Below are positions 36,671 through 48,016 of a stretch of 64,000 nt of DNA, piece by piece. The first letter of the stretch is position 1; every line of letters starts with the position of its first letter. The stretch spans positions 300,557 through 364,556 of the forward strand of contig KN817523.1 of the NCBI GenBank assembly GCA_000827495.1, in the 5' to 3' direction. The translations under genes and the position numbers were made by a program. The notes under the pieces were generated by a model that worked only from the letters and a program-made list of their open reading frames with translations, was not told the DNA's origin and did no database searches. The DNA comes from Hypholoma sublateritium FD-334 SS-4. Lineage: Eukaryota; Basidiomycota; Agaricomycetes; Agaricales; Strophariaceae.

Positions 36671-37109
36671 ATGTCCAACACACCGGCCACCAGTAAGACG
36701 ACTCCGGAAGAGGAACAGGTAAGCTTTACTATAAGTCTCCACCGACTGACACGACGCTGATATCTGATCATCACAGTGCCTTATCTTCCTCTCGGGGGAG
36801 CAGAGGGGTCAACTACTTCAATGCATGGTGGCAGCGGAAATATCGTCGGAGGCGGCACTTCACTCCTGGCCCGAGGAGTTCAACCTCGGGGCACCCATGC
36901 CAGGGGACGCCGAGATGGTTCAAGGCGAACTGCTGCTCACTTGGGACACGATGGCCGACGGCTCGTTCGACGAGGTGGCTCTAGCGCCATCTGGTTCGGA
37001 GGACGTGTTGTCAGCGGACGAGGAACAGGCAATACCATGGCCGGCAAACGAAGACGAGATGCACGACCTTTTTACAGACTACATGGCTGAGGAAAGTGAA
37101 AACTCATAG
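36671..37109 (+). CDS. Small acidic protein, family member C (126 aa)
   Basis: Exon 1 (36671-36718) has 16 codons (MSNTPATSKTTPEEEQ). A 58-nt phase-0 intron beginning gtaagctttac follows, then exon 2 (36777-37109). Seen: IFLSGEQRGQLLQCMVAAE, VQGELLLTWDTMADGSFDEV, PSGSEDVLSADEEQAIPWPA and an acidic tail (NEDEMHDLFTDYMAEESENS). It is clearly the sister of B, about 2.4 kb away with homologous flanks, so the pair arose by the segmental duplication. No known domain, no signal peptide. Function unknown. The central LGxLxP motif of the other members is degraded here. Confidence 0.63.
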
Positions 37110-38397
37110 GATACCTCTACCCGATATCTTGTTTCATATCCCCTTGACTTGCATCCTTTCTCGTTGTACTGTTTCTTTTTCGTCGTTGCATACACATACC
37201 CTCATTCATCGCATTCTCCTCACGTACACACCTGCTACCACATATTGTATATCCACCATCTACTTCGGTCAGACGGACAGAGAACCATGTGTCATCTACG
37301 CTATCCTTATTGCTATCTACAGTTACCACTTCATGTTGTACAACAATCACACTATTCAATCAATATCTCCCCAGCTGAACATGTAAAACGGCATTCATCT
37401 GGACCAAAGAATTTTACACAAAAATATTCATGGGATCATAATGTCTGGGCACCATACATAACATGAGATCTAGGACCCCCCCGCCCGACTGCGTTGCGCT
37501 TGAGCCCTCCCGACAGTATGTTGGGTCGGGTTGGCGGCACCGCGAGCCACTGCGATGCGCGTGCTAAATTTAGACGTACCAGAAATTGATGCGCTCAGTC
37601 ACGGCATGTGATGTGATGCTACCGCGTCTCCCCTCGACGCTCGTGCGCCTGCCACCATTTGTGCGCCATGCGGCGCCGTGCATCTCGCCACCCCGCAGCA
37701 CCGCGACGCACACATCGCACGTGTGAGGCCCGCGCGTCGAGTGCGCACGTACTTAATCTCAGCGCGTCGTCCCAAGGGTCAAACAACGCCGATCATGAGC
37801 CGCGCACGCGCGGATAACGCGCGGCTCAGCTTCAGCCAGTCTGGAGGCTGCACCTGACCTACATGCCTTGACTTGCAGCCGGCGGCGATAGGTTTACCAG
37901 GATATGGCAGGATATGCGGACTGCGCGCTGTCCGCGCACGCATGCGCGTCTTCCTTCGAGGGTTGCTCGCAGCCTGCATTCCGCGTGGGTTCCTCTCAAT
38001 TGAAATGAAGGTAGTACCTAGTTGGCGCGCTTCGTATGCGCATCGCGGCGTGTGGTGACAGCCAATACCCTGTATAGAATTCAATTTGTAGTCGTGCGCC
38101 GTCAGGAGGAAACGCGCAAGCGCGCTGCGTGCGTGGTCTTTCCCATGTCAAATTAAAGTCTCGCAGCATCAACCCCTCGAACACACATCCTGCGTACACA
38201 GTACCGCTGTAACACGGGCGCAGAATCCAATGCATTATCATAACCGGCATGTCCAAAATCAGGCGTGGTAGTTATTACAAGGGGTGCAGACAATACTTTC
38301 ATGAACAACACAAGCAGAAGTATATACTCAGCTAGATCACATCAACACAAGCCCAGCAGCCAATCATCAATCAGTGAGCCGCACACAAGCCCAGCAC
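37110..38397. other. Intergenic region
   Basis: 3' UTR of gene C and the downstream flank of the minus-strand membrane protein gene. Frames at 37779-38256 show nothing recognisable. No repeat or RNA gene seen. Confidence 0.45.
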
Positions 38398-39431
38398 TCA
38401 GCCGACAAGCGGCGCACGCTCCTCGTCGCTGAGGGCGATGCGGCCGCGCGAGCTGAGGCCGAGGGCGCCCTTGACGACCCAGACGAGCGCGAAGATGGCG
38501 AACACGAGCGAGGACCAGTGCACGAAGCCCGACGAGGTCTGGTGTGCGAAGATGGCCCAGAGCGACCAGGCGATCGCGATCGAGGCGGGGAGGTCGCCTT
38601 CGGGCGTGGAGAAGGCGTACGTCGCGGCCGTGCCCTCGAGGAAGAACCTATATGTTGAAAGTGGATGTGAGACTCGGAAAAGCGGAAGATGTAGCGGAGC
38701 GGAATAAGGGAGGGGGGACTTACAGGCCGAGGAAGACGAAGACCTTGGTCCAGATGCCTGCGTGGTGGTGCAGGCGGTTCACGCCGAAGGCGTCGAACGC
38801 GGTGACGACGATGAGGACGGTCGTCCAGCCGTGGTAGAGCGAGAAGGGGAGGTGGACGAACAGCTCGTCGCCCCACGATTCGGAGAGATGATGCTTCTTC
38901 ACAATGTAGTAAATGTGCTGTGGGGTGATATATTTAGACGCGGTTTTTTTATATAGTGGGTGAAATGGACATACGGTCACAGCGGAGCTGACGAGGAGGG
39001 CGAACACAAAGGCTGGTAGAGGTTAGGCAGGAGAAGAGGTGATGCATTTCGAGAGTACATACCAACGATGTAGTGGTGTGTGGCCCAGAGGTTGACATAG
39101 ATGGCGTTAAGGATGCCGAGGAGGGGGAAGCGCCAGGAGATGCCGTCAATGATGACCTTCTTGCCGTTGGGGAAGAACTGGTAGATGACAGTGCCCAGAA
39201 GGAGAACGTGTATCACAGACCTGCGTTGCGTCAGTGCGTTCAGCAGACGCAGCGGAAGGAAACGCACCAGATGAGGAAGGCCCATGGGGCTGGAGTAATG
39301 TAGGTCTCCTTGCCATTGTAGTAGATGGACGTAGGCGACGCTACAGTGTAGATATTTGAGCCGAGGAAGAGAAAGTAGACGAGAATGTTGGTCAGCTTGA
39401 GCAGAATCCCATCCTTCCAAGAGGTGGCCAT
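38398..39431 (-). CDS. Multi-pass membrane protein, TspO/tryptophan-rich-sensory-like layout
   Basis: Exons on the minus strand: 39268-39431, 39063-39220, 38975-39012, 38724-38917 and 38398-38647. They total 804 nt (267 aa) with matching phases. About seven hydrophobic segments are seen: [111 protein letters not shown] and [17 protein letters not shown]. The wording 'TPAxWAFxIW' plus 'LPFSxYxGW' resembles the larger bacterial and fungal TspO/tryptophan-rich-sensory-like proteins. That is recall of a pattern, not a proven match. Ligand and compartment unknown. A decayed duplicate lies at 48017-49032. Confidence 0.68.
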
Positions 39432-39837
39432 TGTGAATGTGGAGAGGAGTGGGGGACGGGGCGGCGGTTTAAGTATGGGGGCTGACGTCAAACATGTGAC
39501 GGCCATGACGCCACCACGATGTCTGTCCTTCCCCACCGCAGCTGGCAACTCCCGTAATCATACCATTCTCCAATTCGCAGTCATCTATGGATCATCTTTT
39601 GGGGTCATACGGTCTTCCTCATCAGCGTTTGGGCGCTCCTGTGATGCGTACCACCCACGTTCTGGGTCTCACAACTCAATTCAAGTGGCTTTTCCAAGCT
39701 GCTTTCTATACTTAGACAAGAAGCCAAATAGGGGCAAGCACCGTGGCCCCGACCGCCGCAGCGTTGGCCTTGTATTGCGCGTTATTAGCACACGTTCGCC
39801 TCTTCTTGCAAGCTCGTACGCCCCAAGATCCGGCCTA
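39432..39837. other. Divergent promoter region
   Basis: About 400 bp between the start codons of the membrane protein gene (-) and the PHD-finger gene (+). It probably drives both. No specific site recognised. Confidence 0.45.
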
Positions 39838-41715
39838 ATGCCTTCGCCCTGCACTGGGTGCGGCAGTGCGACCACCTCCCCGACCAAGTTCCTCCTCGTA
39901 TGCCGCCAGTGCGGACGACCGTGGCACCACAGTGAGCCCCATTTCCTCCCCACCCCATGCTCGTTTCGGCGCCCCCACCCTTACCCCATGATCTGATTGA
40001 CAGGATGCCACCGCCCCCCCGTCTCGGACAAGGAGCTCATACAGATCATCGGTCTCTTCAACAAAGCGCGCGCAGCGAGCGACAGCACGCCGAAGACGCT
40101 CCCGTGGACGTGCGGCGCGTGTGTGAAGGGAAAAGCACCCGCGGCGGCGCCAGTGGCGTCGGGATCGGCGACATCGGGCGCAATACCCGCCATCCGCACA
40201 CCCATCGCATCAGGATCGGGGGCGCCCCCTGCCCCGCGCCCCGAACAGGCGCCCGGGCCGAAGGGCGCGCCAAAAGCGAAGGCCCCCAGCCCGATTGTCA
40301 TCGATGACGACAGCGACGACGACATTGTCCTCCTCGAGAACCCACCGCCTGCCCTGGCGCCTGCACGCACGCACGCGCCGACCGTCCCGGCCCCACCGAC
40401 GGCGCGTTTGCAGGCAATTTCCCCACTGGCCGCGCCGGGCGCCCGTGCACCGCAGCCGCAGCCGCAGCCATCGTCTGGGCGTCCAGCTTCCAATTCAGCG
40501 CAGATAGGGACCAAGTCCACCAGCCGCGCCCCGGCCACCCGCCCCCCTCCCGGACCGGGTCCAGGGCCGACGCAAGGCGCCCGCCCGCCCACTACCCTTG
40601 TCTCCAGCGTCATACCCCCGTCCAGCCTGCGCGCCGAGCACCCCTTCATAGCTGCACTTGCGCCTGCGCGATCTATGTCAGCCGTCTCGCGCACGCTCGT
40701 CCCCGCTCTCGATGGACTCTCCATGCAGCAGCACTCGCAGGAGCCAGCGTGCGCCCCCGTGCGCACGCCGGCCAGGGAGGAAGAGGAAGAGGAGGCGCGC
40801 TACAGGGCCCGCACGAAGATGCACCCGCAGAAGTCGGCGATGCGCGGCCTCGTGCGCACTAATCGTGCGTCTGGGGCCGATGTAGATGAGGACAAGGGCG
40901 GTGCAAGCACTACGACGGAACCCGGGCCACCGCGCTCTCCTCGTGTCAAGCATCACCCATGGAAGTCGGCACGTAATTCAATGCGCACTCAGCCCATGTT
41001 TGAGGATGATGATGATAAAGGTGACGTAGACGAGGACGAGGAGGACGATGAGAACAGCGAGGACGGCGCAAGTCCCACCAAAAATCCCGTACTTCAGGCC
41101 TCTCCTCGTGTCAAGCATCACCCACGGAAGTCGGCGCGTAATTTAACGCGTACTCAGCGCGTCTCTGAGGACGAGGGCTTTATAGGGGACGGGAGCGACG
41201 AAAACGCCAGGACCAACGACCCCGACGATAACGGAAGCCCCACAACGGAGCCCACACCCTCATCTTCGAGCCCCCGGCCGCGTTACAAGCACCACCCATG
41301 GAAGTCCGCGCGCAACATCAGGCTCCCCGAGCCCATGCCCGAGGACGACGAAGACGAGCAGGTCGACCAGCTGCTCCCCACCCCCGCCCCAGACACCCCC
41401 GCGATAAAGCGCGAGGCCGAGCCCGCCCTGCGCGTCCCCGCCGCGCCGCCGCCGCCGCTCATCTCGGCGTGGATCGCCGCGCACCCGGCGCCCGACACCC
41501 CGCCCGATGCGTGGGCCCGCGCGGCGGCGCGCGCGCATTCGCGTGTCGGGGGCGGTGCGAAGCGGCCGCGGAAGGCGTTTGCGGTGGTGCATAGGCCCGG
41601 CGGGCGGGTGGAGGCACGAGGCGGGGAGGGCGAGGGCAAGGGCAAGGGCGCGTCGGCGCCGTTCTTTTTCTCGGCCGATGCGTGGATGCGCGCGAAGATG
41701 GTGGAGATGAAGTGA
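39838..41715 (+). CDS. PHD-finger protein with KHHPWKSARN repeats
   Basis: Exons 39838-39931 and 40004-41715 give 601 aa. The PHD-type zinc finger is at residues 5 to about 65: CTGC, VCRQCGRPWHHRC, then a helix and LPWTCGAC. Together these give a C4-H-C3 set, split by the intron inside the finger. Next come a Pro/Ala-rich linker, a patch resembling a SUMO-interaction motif (SPIVIDDDSDDDIVLLE) and four spaced repeats: a weak KMHPQKSAMRG, then VKHHPWKSARN, VKHHPRKSARN and YKHHPWKSARN. Each is followed by an acidic run (DDDDKGDVDEDEEDDE type). The C-terminus is basic. PHD fingers commonly read histone H3 tails; here a chromatin role is inferred. The repeats are not a motif I know. The antisense frame at 39981-40766 is a GC shadow. 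Confidence 0.66.
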
Positions 41716-42584
41716 ATATGGGTGTGCAGCCTTTTGTGCTTTCGGAAAGCATTTGTGGTGGTGTTTTTTTGGGCGTGCGCCAGTTTCTTGAGCCTGTTTG
41801 TGTACAAAATAAATGCATATGCACATATGTAAATTAGATCCAAGACGTATATACAGGTCGGTTTTGTGAGCGCTTCGGATAGCTTTGACTGGACAACATC
41901 GAGTGCCAGATATTCGAGGCCAACCTGGGATGACATCATTAACGTCAGTCGCGCGTCAAAATCGCGGTCACGTTGTACCACTTATGGGCAGGCGCGAAGC
42001 GCGTCGCGGTGCCCTTTGATAAGCGCCTATAATTAGCCTGATCAGTGAACAAAGGGAACACGGTGCTTGTTTTTCCTGAGAGCTCCTAGTCGGTCTCCAC
42101 AGTAAGTACTGCGAACTCAATACAACGGTGATGTTTTACTTTCAAAGAGAGTTACAACAAGATAGAGTAATAGCTACTGGACAACTAGAGACGACGATAC
42201 TAGATAGCAAACAAAGCATCGGGGTGCGTGATAGCCGGTTCTTCCCCCGTTCAACGGTAGCAGATATACAGAGCTTTGGTATAGCAAGTGCGAGGAAAGG
42301 AACATAACACGGATGTTGGTACGAGAGAAATCAGAACAGTATGAATCGATGATAGCGAGGAAAGCGATACAGGAAAAACGTGGGGAGCGTGGGGAGAGAT
42401 GGACCGGACACAATGAGATAACAAAGAAAGGATAGCGGGACATGAAAATAGAGCATCAAAGCAGATCAGCGCGATATAGGTTATAGGAATAAACAGGGGA
42501 CGGTATGGGGTTCGTGAATAGAGTAGTTGATCGCAGGTGGGGGGAAGTTGATGAACGCCCAGTGATGGTTAAGGAAGAGATAGA
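41716..42584. other. Intergenic region, convergent
   Basis: Between the 3' ends of the PHD gene (+) and acidic gene D (-). No feature recognised. Confidence 0.45.
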
Positions 42585-43214
42585 TCACTCATCGAGCTCA
42601 TATTCGTCAGACTCCATGTCGTAGTCTTCATCGTCGCTCTCTGAGTCCTCAGAGAGTGACAGCTTGGCCTCCATCGCCGACGCTATGTCGAAGGAGACGC
42701 TTTCCAAATATGCGTCTTTCATCGCGGATGCGCGGATGCGAGCCTCGTGCAGCTCCTTGGACATGGCATCCTCTTCGACTAGATTATCTAGATTAAAGCC
42801 GGTAACTTTGTACGTGATGGGTGCGAGCTCGGCGTCGCACATCCTGCTGTAGCCTTGGTCCGGATGGTCGGGCGAGAGATAATGGGGCTTCTCCTCCATC
42901 GGCGACAGCTGACCCAGGAATACGGCAGCATTCGGGGCGTAGATAGCGAGGACATGCGCACTGTCTAGTGGTGGCATGCCGACGTAGGTTTCCTCCTCCG
43001 CGACGGACCAATCGAAGGCGGTGTCAAGCGACATGTCTTGACCGGCAAGCCAGGCAGACGCTTCATACCTTACGTCGTCGGAAAGGACGAAGTGGAGGAA
43101 CTACGATGCGTAAGTATATCAGACTCACGGCGATGAACAAAGGTTCATAAAGCTCACCGACGGTTCCTGGCCTTCAGAGGAACTGAAGGAAGTGCTCAAA
43201 GTTGTAGACGCCAT
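42585..43214 (-). CDS. Small acidic protein, family member D (190 aa)
   Basis: Exon 1 (43158-43214, minus) has 19 codons (MASTTLSTSFSSSEGQEPS). A 57-nt phase-0 intron beginning gtgagcttta follows, then exon 2 (42585-43100). Seen: EASAWLAGQDMSLDTAFDW, AVFLGQLSPMEEKPHYLSPD followed by HPDQGYSRMCDAEL, and a tail SEDSESDDEDYDMESDEYEL. It pairs with member A: the same first-exon ending (SSxEGxE), the same intron, the same core and the same final DEYELxE. It is on the opposite strand and 11 kb away, so it did not arise by simple tandem copying. No known domain. Function unknown. Confidence 0.68.
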
Positions 43215-44948
43215 CGTTGAATTATGTGAGGTGAAGAATGACAGAGGGGTAAGCCAAAGATGATTGAGTGTGAAGAGAGGTGTTTGAAAGCGGGGAGGGG
43301 GATGCGTAGCTGTAGGTAGCGGGGCGAGGATGTGGTAGTTGGTGTTAAGAGAGATCTGCGAAGCGTGCCACCTTTTGTGCTAGAAATGCGTGAGAGTGAC
43401 CGTGAGTCACAAAATGTTACACACACGTGACCTAATTCCAAGTCATATCAAAAAACCAACAAAAAACTGCCCTCCGTCGCCGTCCAACGACCAAAGTACG
43501 CCGAGAGTATACACTCGCCCTGCTGGGCTATGTTTCTATGTGGTCGACAAAGGACAAGAAGTGGGCTTGCTGGCCGAATCCCTCGAGGCTCGAACTAAAC
43601 TGTAGTTGACTCCGAGTCGTACTGCGCCTGAGTCCGCCTCTCCTGGACCTTCCCTGGACTTCTGTGCCATCCATGATCTCGCGTATCGACACTGTCTCTC
43701 CATCTTCTTGGGAGGGAGCGCTCCTTCACCAACCCGCTCATCCCTATCCGAGAAGTAGCGCACATGTCACATACGCACGCCAGCATGTGCAGACATGCTC
43801 AGCGCCGGTAGCTCATCACTGTAGACGTGGACCCTGTCCCCTGGGGCCGTGATAATCGAGGTGCTCCAGTGTTGGGTGGAGCTGATGTCGGTAGGTCCTC
43901 ACGCTCCGTAAATGAACGCTGCTATTCGCTCTCTAGCAGTCCAACCAATGTTTTTCTTTCCCCGGCTCCACAGGCTTTTGTGAATTCTCAATCTATCAGT
44001 TATACCATTACTGCACGCTCATTAGGTCCCTGGGATCTCTGACAGTATACTTCTCGTAGCGCATTCACTTAACATCAAGGAGTACTGTTTTTTCAAGATT
44101 GTAGGGCTTTGAAAATTTCACTCATTTCCCCTTCCTCTGTCAATATAGCTGGGTTGTCGAATCATTCACTGTGGTCGACGCATTTGCGCGTGAGCTGTAA
44201 ACAACAACGTCGGCGTCTCAACCGGACCTTTGTTTCCCTAGACCTGTAAACACGGACTGATCTCAATCTTATTTCTCCCCCAATTTCGTTCTACGTCTTA
44301 TTACCCCATCACGTCTTCGAGGAGATATCCGTGACTTACGACTTCTTCACCCCCGGGGGCGACCTCCCCACTTCGATCGCCAATGATATTGCGGCTTCTG
44401 TGTCCTTTTTTGTATCCTTGCCCCCAAAGGCCGACTTGCAGCTCATTGCTACAAACTCTGTCAACAACGTCGGAAACTACTATGGTCGATCTATCACGGC
44501 TCTATTGTATCCGTAAAGATTACCCCGGTACTTCATTATCGAATTCTGCGAAGCCCTCTAAAGACGGATTTAAAACCGGTGTTACTTCTCTACTGTCTAT
44601 TAACGTAGTCCGGCGCACTCCACCAGACGTGATCCCAAACAACACTCGCTTCCTGCCCCTTCGGTACTTTGTTCCGGGGGTTTCATACGGACATCTACTT
44701 CGGAACTAAACAAGTTGCAGCCTGAACAAACGTGTATGTACTGTCCACTACTAACATATACGATCCACTGCTAACGTCGGCCGTCAAGCATTATGGAAGC
44801 GCTACATTCTCGAGCACCGCACATCACGGCGTCGTCCACAAACATGATCGCAACGCCACAGCACTATTCATTACAGTCAGCATTGGTACAACTGAATTTA
44901 ATAGGACGTTCTCTAATAGTCGTAACTCAACCCCTTTTGACGACTACC
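43215..44948. other. Gene-poor region
   Basis: Apart from the gene D promoter, I see no supported gene. A 61-codon plus frame at 44331-44516 and frames at 44383-45050 look protein-like in places (GGDLPTSIANDIAASVSFFV) but match nothing I recognise and cannot be spliced into a convincing chain. Confidence 0.4.
43424..43429 (-). promoter_or_regulatory. CACGTG box upstream of gene D
   Basis: CACGTG palindrome about 210 bp upstream of the gene D start codon. It matches the boxes before B (186 bp) and C (141 bp). The surrounding bases (acacacgtga) also agree with those in B and C. Confidence 0.4.
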
Positions 44949-44975
44949 GTTGGCGGGAACTCTACGGTAGGATTT
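44949..44975 (+). repeat. 27-bp inverted repeat, left arm
   Basis: The 27 bases starting gttggcgggaactctacggt recur exactly, in inverse orientation, at 45654-45680. The element between the outer ends is 732 bp. Weak similarity continues inward for perhaps 30 bp. This would fit the terminal inverted repeats of a small non-autonomous DNA transposon; no target-site duplication is evident. Confidence 0.8.
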
Positions 44976-45653
44976 TTGATTTCCGCTGATCCTATTTCGT
45001 CAATGGGCGCATACGCCCTGGGCTCCTCTGCTTGGCTTTCTACGAACTAAGGTCCTGTCCAGGATCTCCGAGGGCTTGATCAGGGCATATGTTGTCGCAC
45101 ATATGTTTTCTGGGCGTGTTTTACTTTCAATGTTTGTATTTCACTTTATTTTTTCCTGAAAACCTGCTCAACGCTGTAATTTCTAAGTATGTAATATGAT
45201 CCTAGTACACTATGATAGTCACTATCCTCCGTAAACATATGATATGTTTCAAACATAAATATTGAAATTAAAAAAGATATGAGAGCCTGGAATAAGATAC
45301 AAAATTGGTTTTCTAAACATGGAGATTCAATGAAAACATTTGTAAAATCACATACTCTTTTTTTGTTTTCTATTAAATGTCTTGCATTCGGAACATGCTT
45401 TTGTTGAATTTGTGTCAAATAGTGAAGTCGAGGTGAAGTTTGGGTGAAGTAGAAACATAAAGTCATGCAAATAGACATCCTTGTAAAAGTTTAATACCGT
45501 CAAAAAACGGCCCATCAAACATTTTGGACATTTGACTGCTAGACGGTAGATAACTGGGACAATTTATCATGAATGGAAGGCACATCGAAGTCTCAAAAGT
45601 CCGGCCAGAGGCCGTGAGAGTCATAGGAAGCGCATATGGCCGATGCAAATTTG

Positions 45654-45680
45654 AAATCCTACCGTAGAGTTCCCGCCAAC
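45654..45680 (-). repeat. 27-bp inverted repeat, right arm
   Basis: Exact inverse complement of 44949-44975. See the left arm. Confidence 0.8.
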
Positions 45681-47033
45681 CTTAGACGACGGCTCCTGAA
45701 CGTTTGAACTCTTAGCATGATGATCCCCTTTCGAGATCACTCATACAAGCTTTTGTTTGTCGGTGATACTCACCGGGTGCAAGACGAAATATATTACTTT
45801 CATTCATTTGATTTTTATTCAATGATTTATTTGACAAAGACCCCAAAGACATGGTTGTCATGTATTTGTCTTTTATGAAACAGATTATTTGATGTTAAGG
45901 CTTCTGATTGGCCGACTGCCAAATATCCAGCCAGAGAAATCAAATAAAGACCTGCAATTTATATGGTCCTGCATTTTGAGCTCGAGGGCCGAAAAATTCC
46001 TCCTCGTCATTTCCTACTTAGTACCGCACACGAAACATGGCCCCGGTCTGTTCCGCTTTGATTTACGCAATTTTTGCCGCAGCGGAGCGAGGCTGATCTT
46101 GTTTAGTAGTGGTAAGTAGACGCGCGACATTTATGGCGTTTGCCTACTTGAACAAAACCGTGACGGCCACCGGTCTACGCGACATTATCTTATTGACCTT
46201 GACGCCCATATCTCGACTCCGCCTTTGCGTAGCAAGGCAGTGATCCCCATCGGAATGCTTCTACGTTCAGTAAAAAAAAAAGGCTGAGGTTCGGGGCCTA
46301 TGTTGCAACGAGGCTTCATTTCGATCGCATATGACTCTTCCCCCATTGCTATCAGCCGCTTCTGCCAGCTGCCCGGTTCAACTTCTTCATACATAGAGTC
46401 AAATTTGCCAGACTGGGTTCGAAAAAGTACACAGACAATTTGAAAAAAATTGTACAATTAATTAATTCCACTTGTTAATTTCAGACTGAGATCCACTGCA
46501 GCGGTCTAAAGTAAGTTTTGAGTACACGAGAACCCGTATATGAGCGATTCTGACGGTATACTTGTACGCATACTGTGGTATGTGTAGCTCGTGTCACAGG
46601 CGTGTCGTAATCATAAGTCTTCATGTAGCCTAATATCGGTAGCGCATCATTGACAAGCGCCCGTCGCTTGCCCGTCGCACTCGGCAAGTCGGATCCCCCA
46701 GCAGCCTAGGGAAAGGCAACTATTAATGCACCTACGTGTAGCAAATTTTATTATTATGCACCGTGTATACTCTATGTTGCGGATTATACGGTGGAGTGCG
46801 ATTCTTATGGGTGACTCGTATGGTGCAACTTGAAGGACAGTCGATATATGAATCCACGCTCACAACGTGGGTATATGAAAATGAATCATATTAAATCATT
46901 TCATTATACCCAACTTATACCCATTGAAACCTTGACTCCGCGGAATCTAGACCTTGAAACAAAAAATAACCCATGTGCTGTGGAGGTGTGCTCAAGTAAA
47001 ATGATATTTAAACAAGCTGAGCCCGCATTGCTC
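45681..47033. other. AT-rich gene-free DNA
   Basis: No gene recognised. A word gaacgtttgaac occurs near 45699, as it does near 23688 and, in similar form, near 32978. Confidence 0.4.
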
Positions 47034-47358
47034 TTATTACTATCCCTTTCGTCTACAATAACGTCGAGGCTTGAACTACAACAAGGGTCGGTATTCCAGC
47101 TCCAGTGCGGGTGATTCGCGTCGAGTCTCTCCAGAAGATTCACATAATATCCATGCTGCTTTTTCTGAACGGAACAGGGTGGGCGCATGTTACTACTTGC
47201 TCGCACCCATGTACCGTCTGGAAGAAAGCACCATGCTATTATGTGAATTTCCTGGGGAACTCCAATGCAATTCATTTGTACTGGTGATGGAATACCGATT
47301 CTTGTTGTACTAATTCCGGATCCTGGTTAGCAAGATGTTGGAAATTTGCTAGCAATAA
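47034..47358. repeat. Imperfect palindrome of about 325 bp
   Basis: The left arm (47034 to about 47190) and the inverse complement of the right arm (47358 back to about 47200) match in long stretches. Examples are acaacaag..tcggtattcc, attcacataata.catg.tgctt and acgg.aca.gggtg. The symmetry centre is near 47195 with almost no loop. As RNA it would fold into one long hairpin. It could be a foldback/MITE element or a small-RNA precursor. A 123-codon minus frame (46904-47275) stays open through most of it, which follows from the symmetry and is not called a gene. Confidence 0.72.
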
Positions 47359-48016
47359 GTCCCACCGTAGCCAATGGCATGTCATGGGGATCTCATAAAG
47401 AATACTCATCTTCAGTATACTGGCATTTACTATGCGACGTTCTGTACGCATATCATAAGGCGATTATAACTCATTCTACAATGAGTGCAACACAATAACC
47501 GAGTGTCCCAATGTAATTCCTGTAATAATTATTGCGTAGTACCAACCAAGTATTAAATGTCTGAATTCATGATATAAAGTTCGTGGATGTCGCAGTGGGC
47601 ATATGCCCACCCCACCCGAACATCACTGGCAGAGTTTTTTGCCTCAAAGGTGGCATCGACCTATCTGGTAGTCCCAATAGAACTTACCTGCTTATTTAAT
47701 CTACCAATCCATCGCAAGGTTTGCAATGGCGTACCGTCGAAGTATCTCCCTCCAAAAGCCTTGTTGCACCTTGTTGATCGACTATACTTCCCTAGAAGAA
47801 CGGCAAAAACGTGATAAATATCTCAGCAAAGCAGCTCTAATGGCTGACAGAAATCGTTGTTGTTTTAGAGAGCGGTATTTAGCCATCGGAAGGACAAGAG
47901 GCGGTGTAGGCATATAGACAACGAAGCCACGAGGAGAGAGGATGAAACAGTGGAGTTGACTAACTTTAGACAGTATTTGCAGTGGGAATCATACTCCTAT
48001 CGTCTGGCTTAGTGGC
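47359..48016. other. Gene-free DNA
   Basis: Nothing recognised between the palindrome and the membrane-protein pseudogene. Confidence 0.4.

Noticed and set aside
39981..40766. 261-codon minus-strand frame
   Set aside because: Antisense to the PHD gene; low-complexity Gly/Ala text without any domain.
44331..45050. Series of plus-strand frames with protein-like wording
   Set aside because: They cannot be joined by plausible splice sites into one product and I recognise no family.
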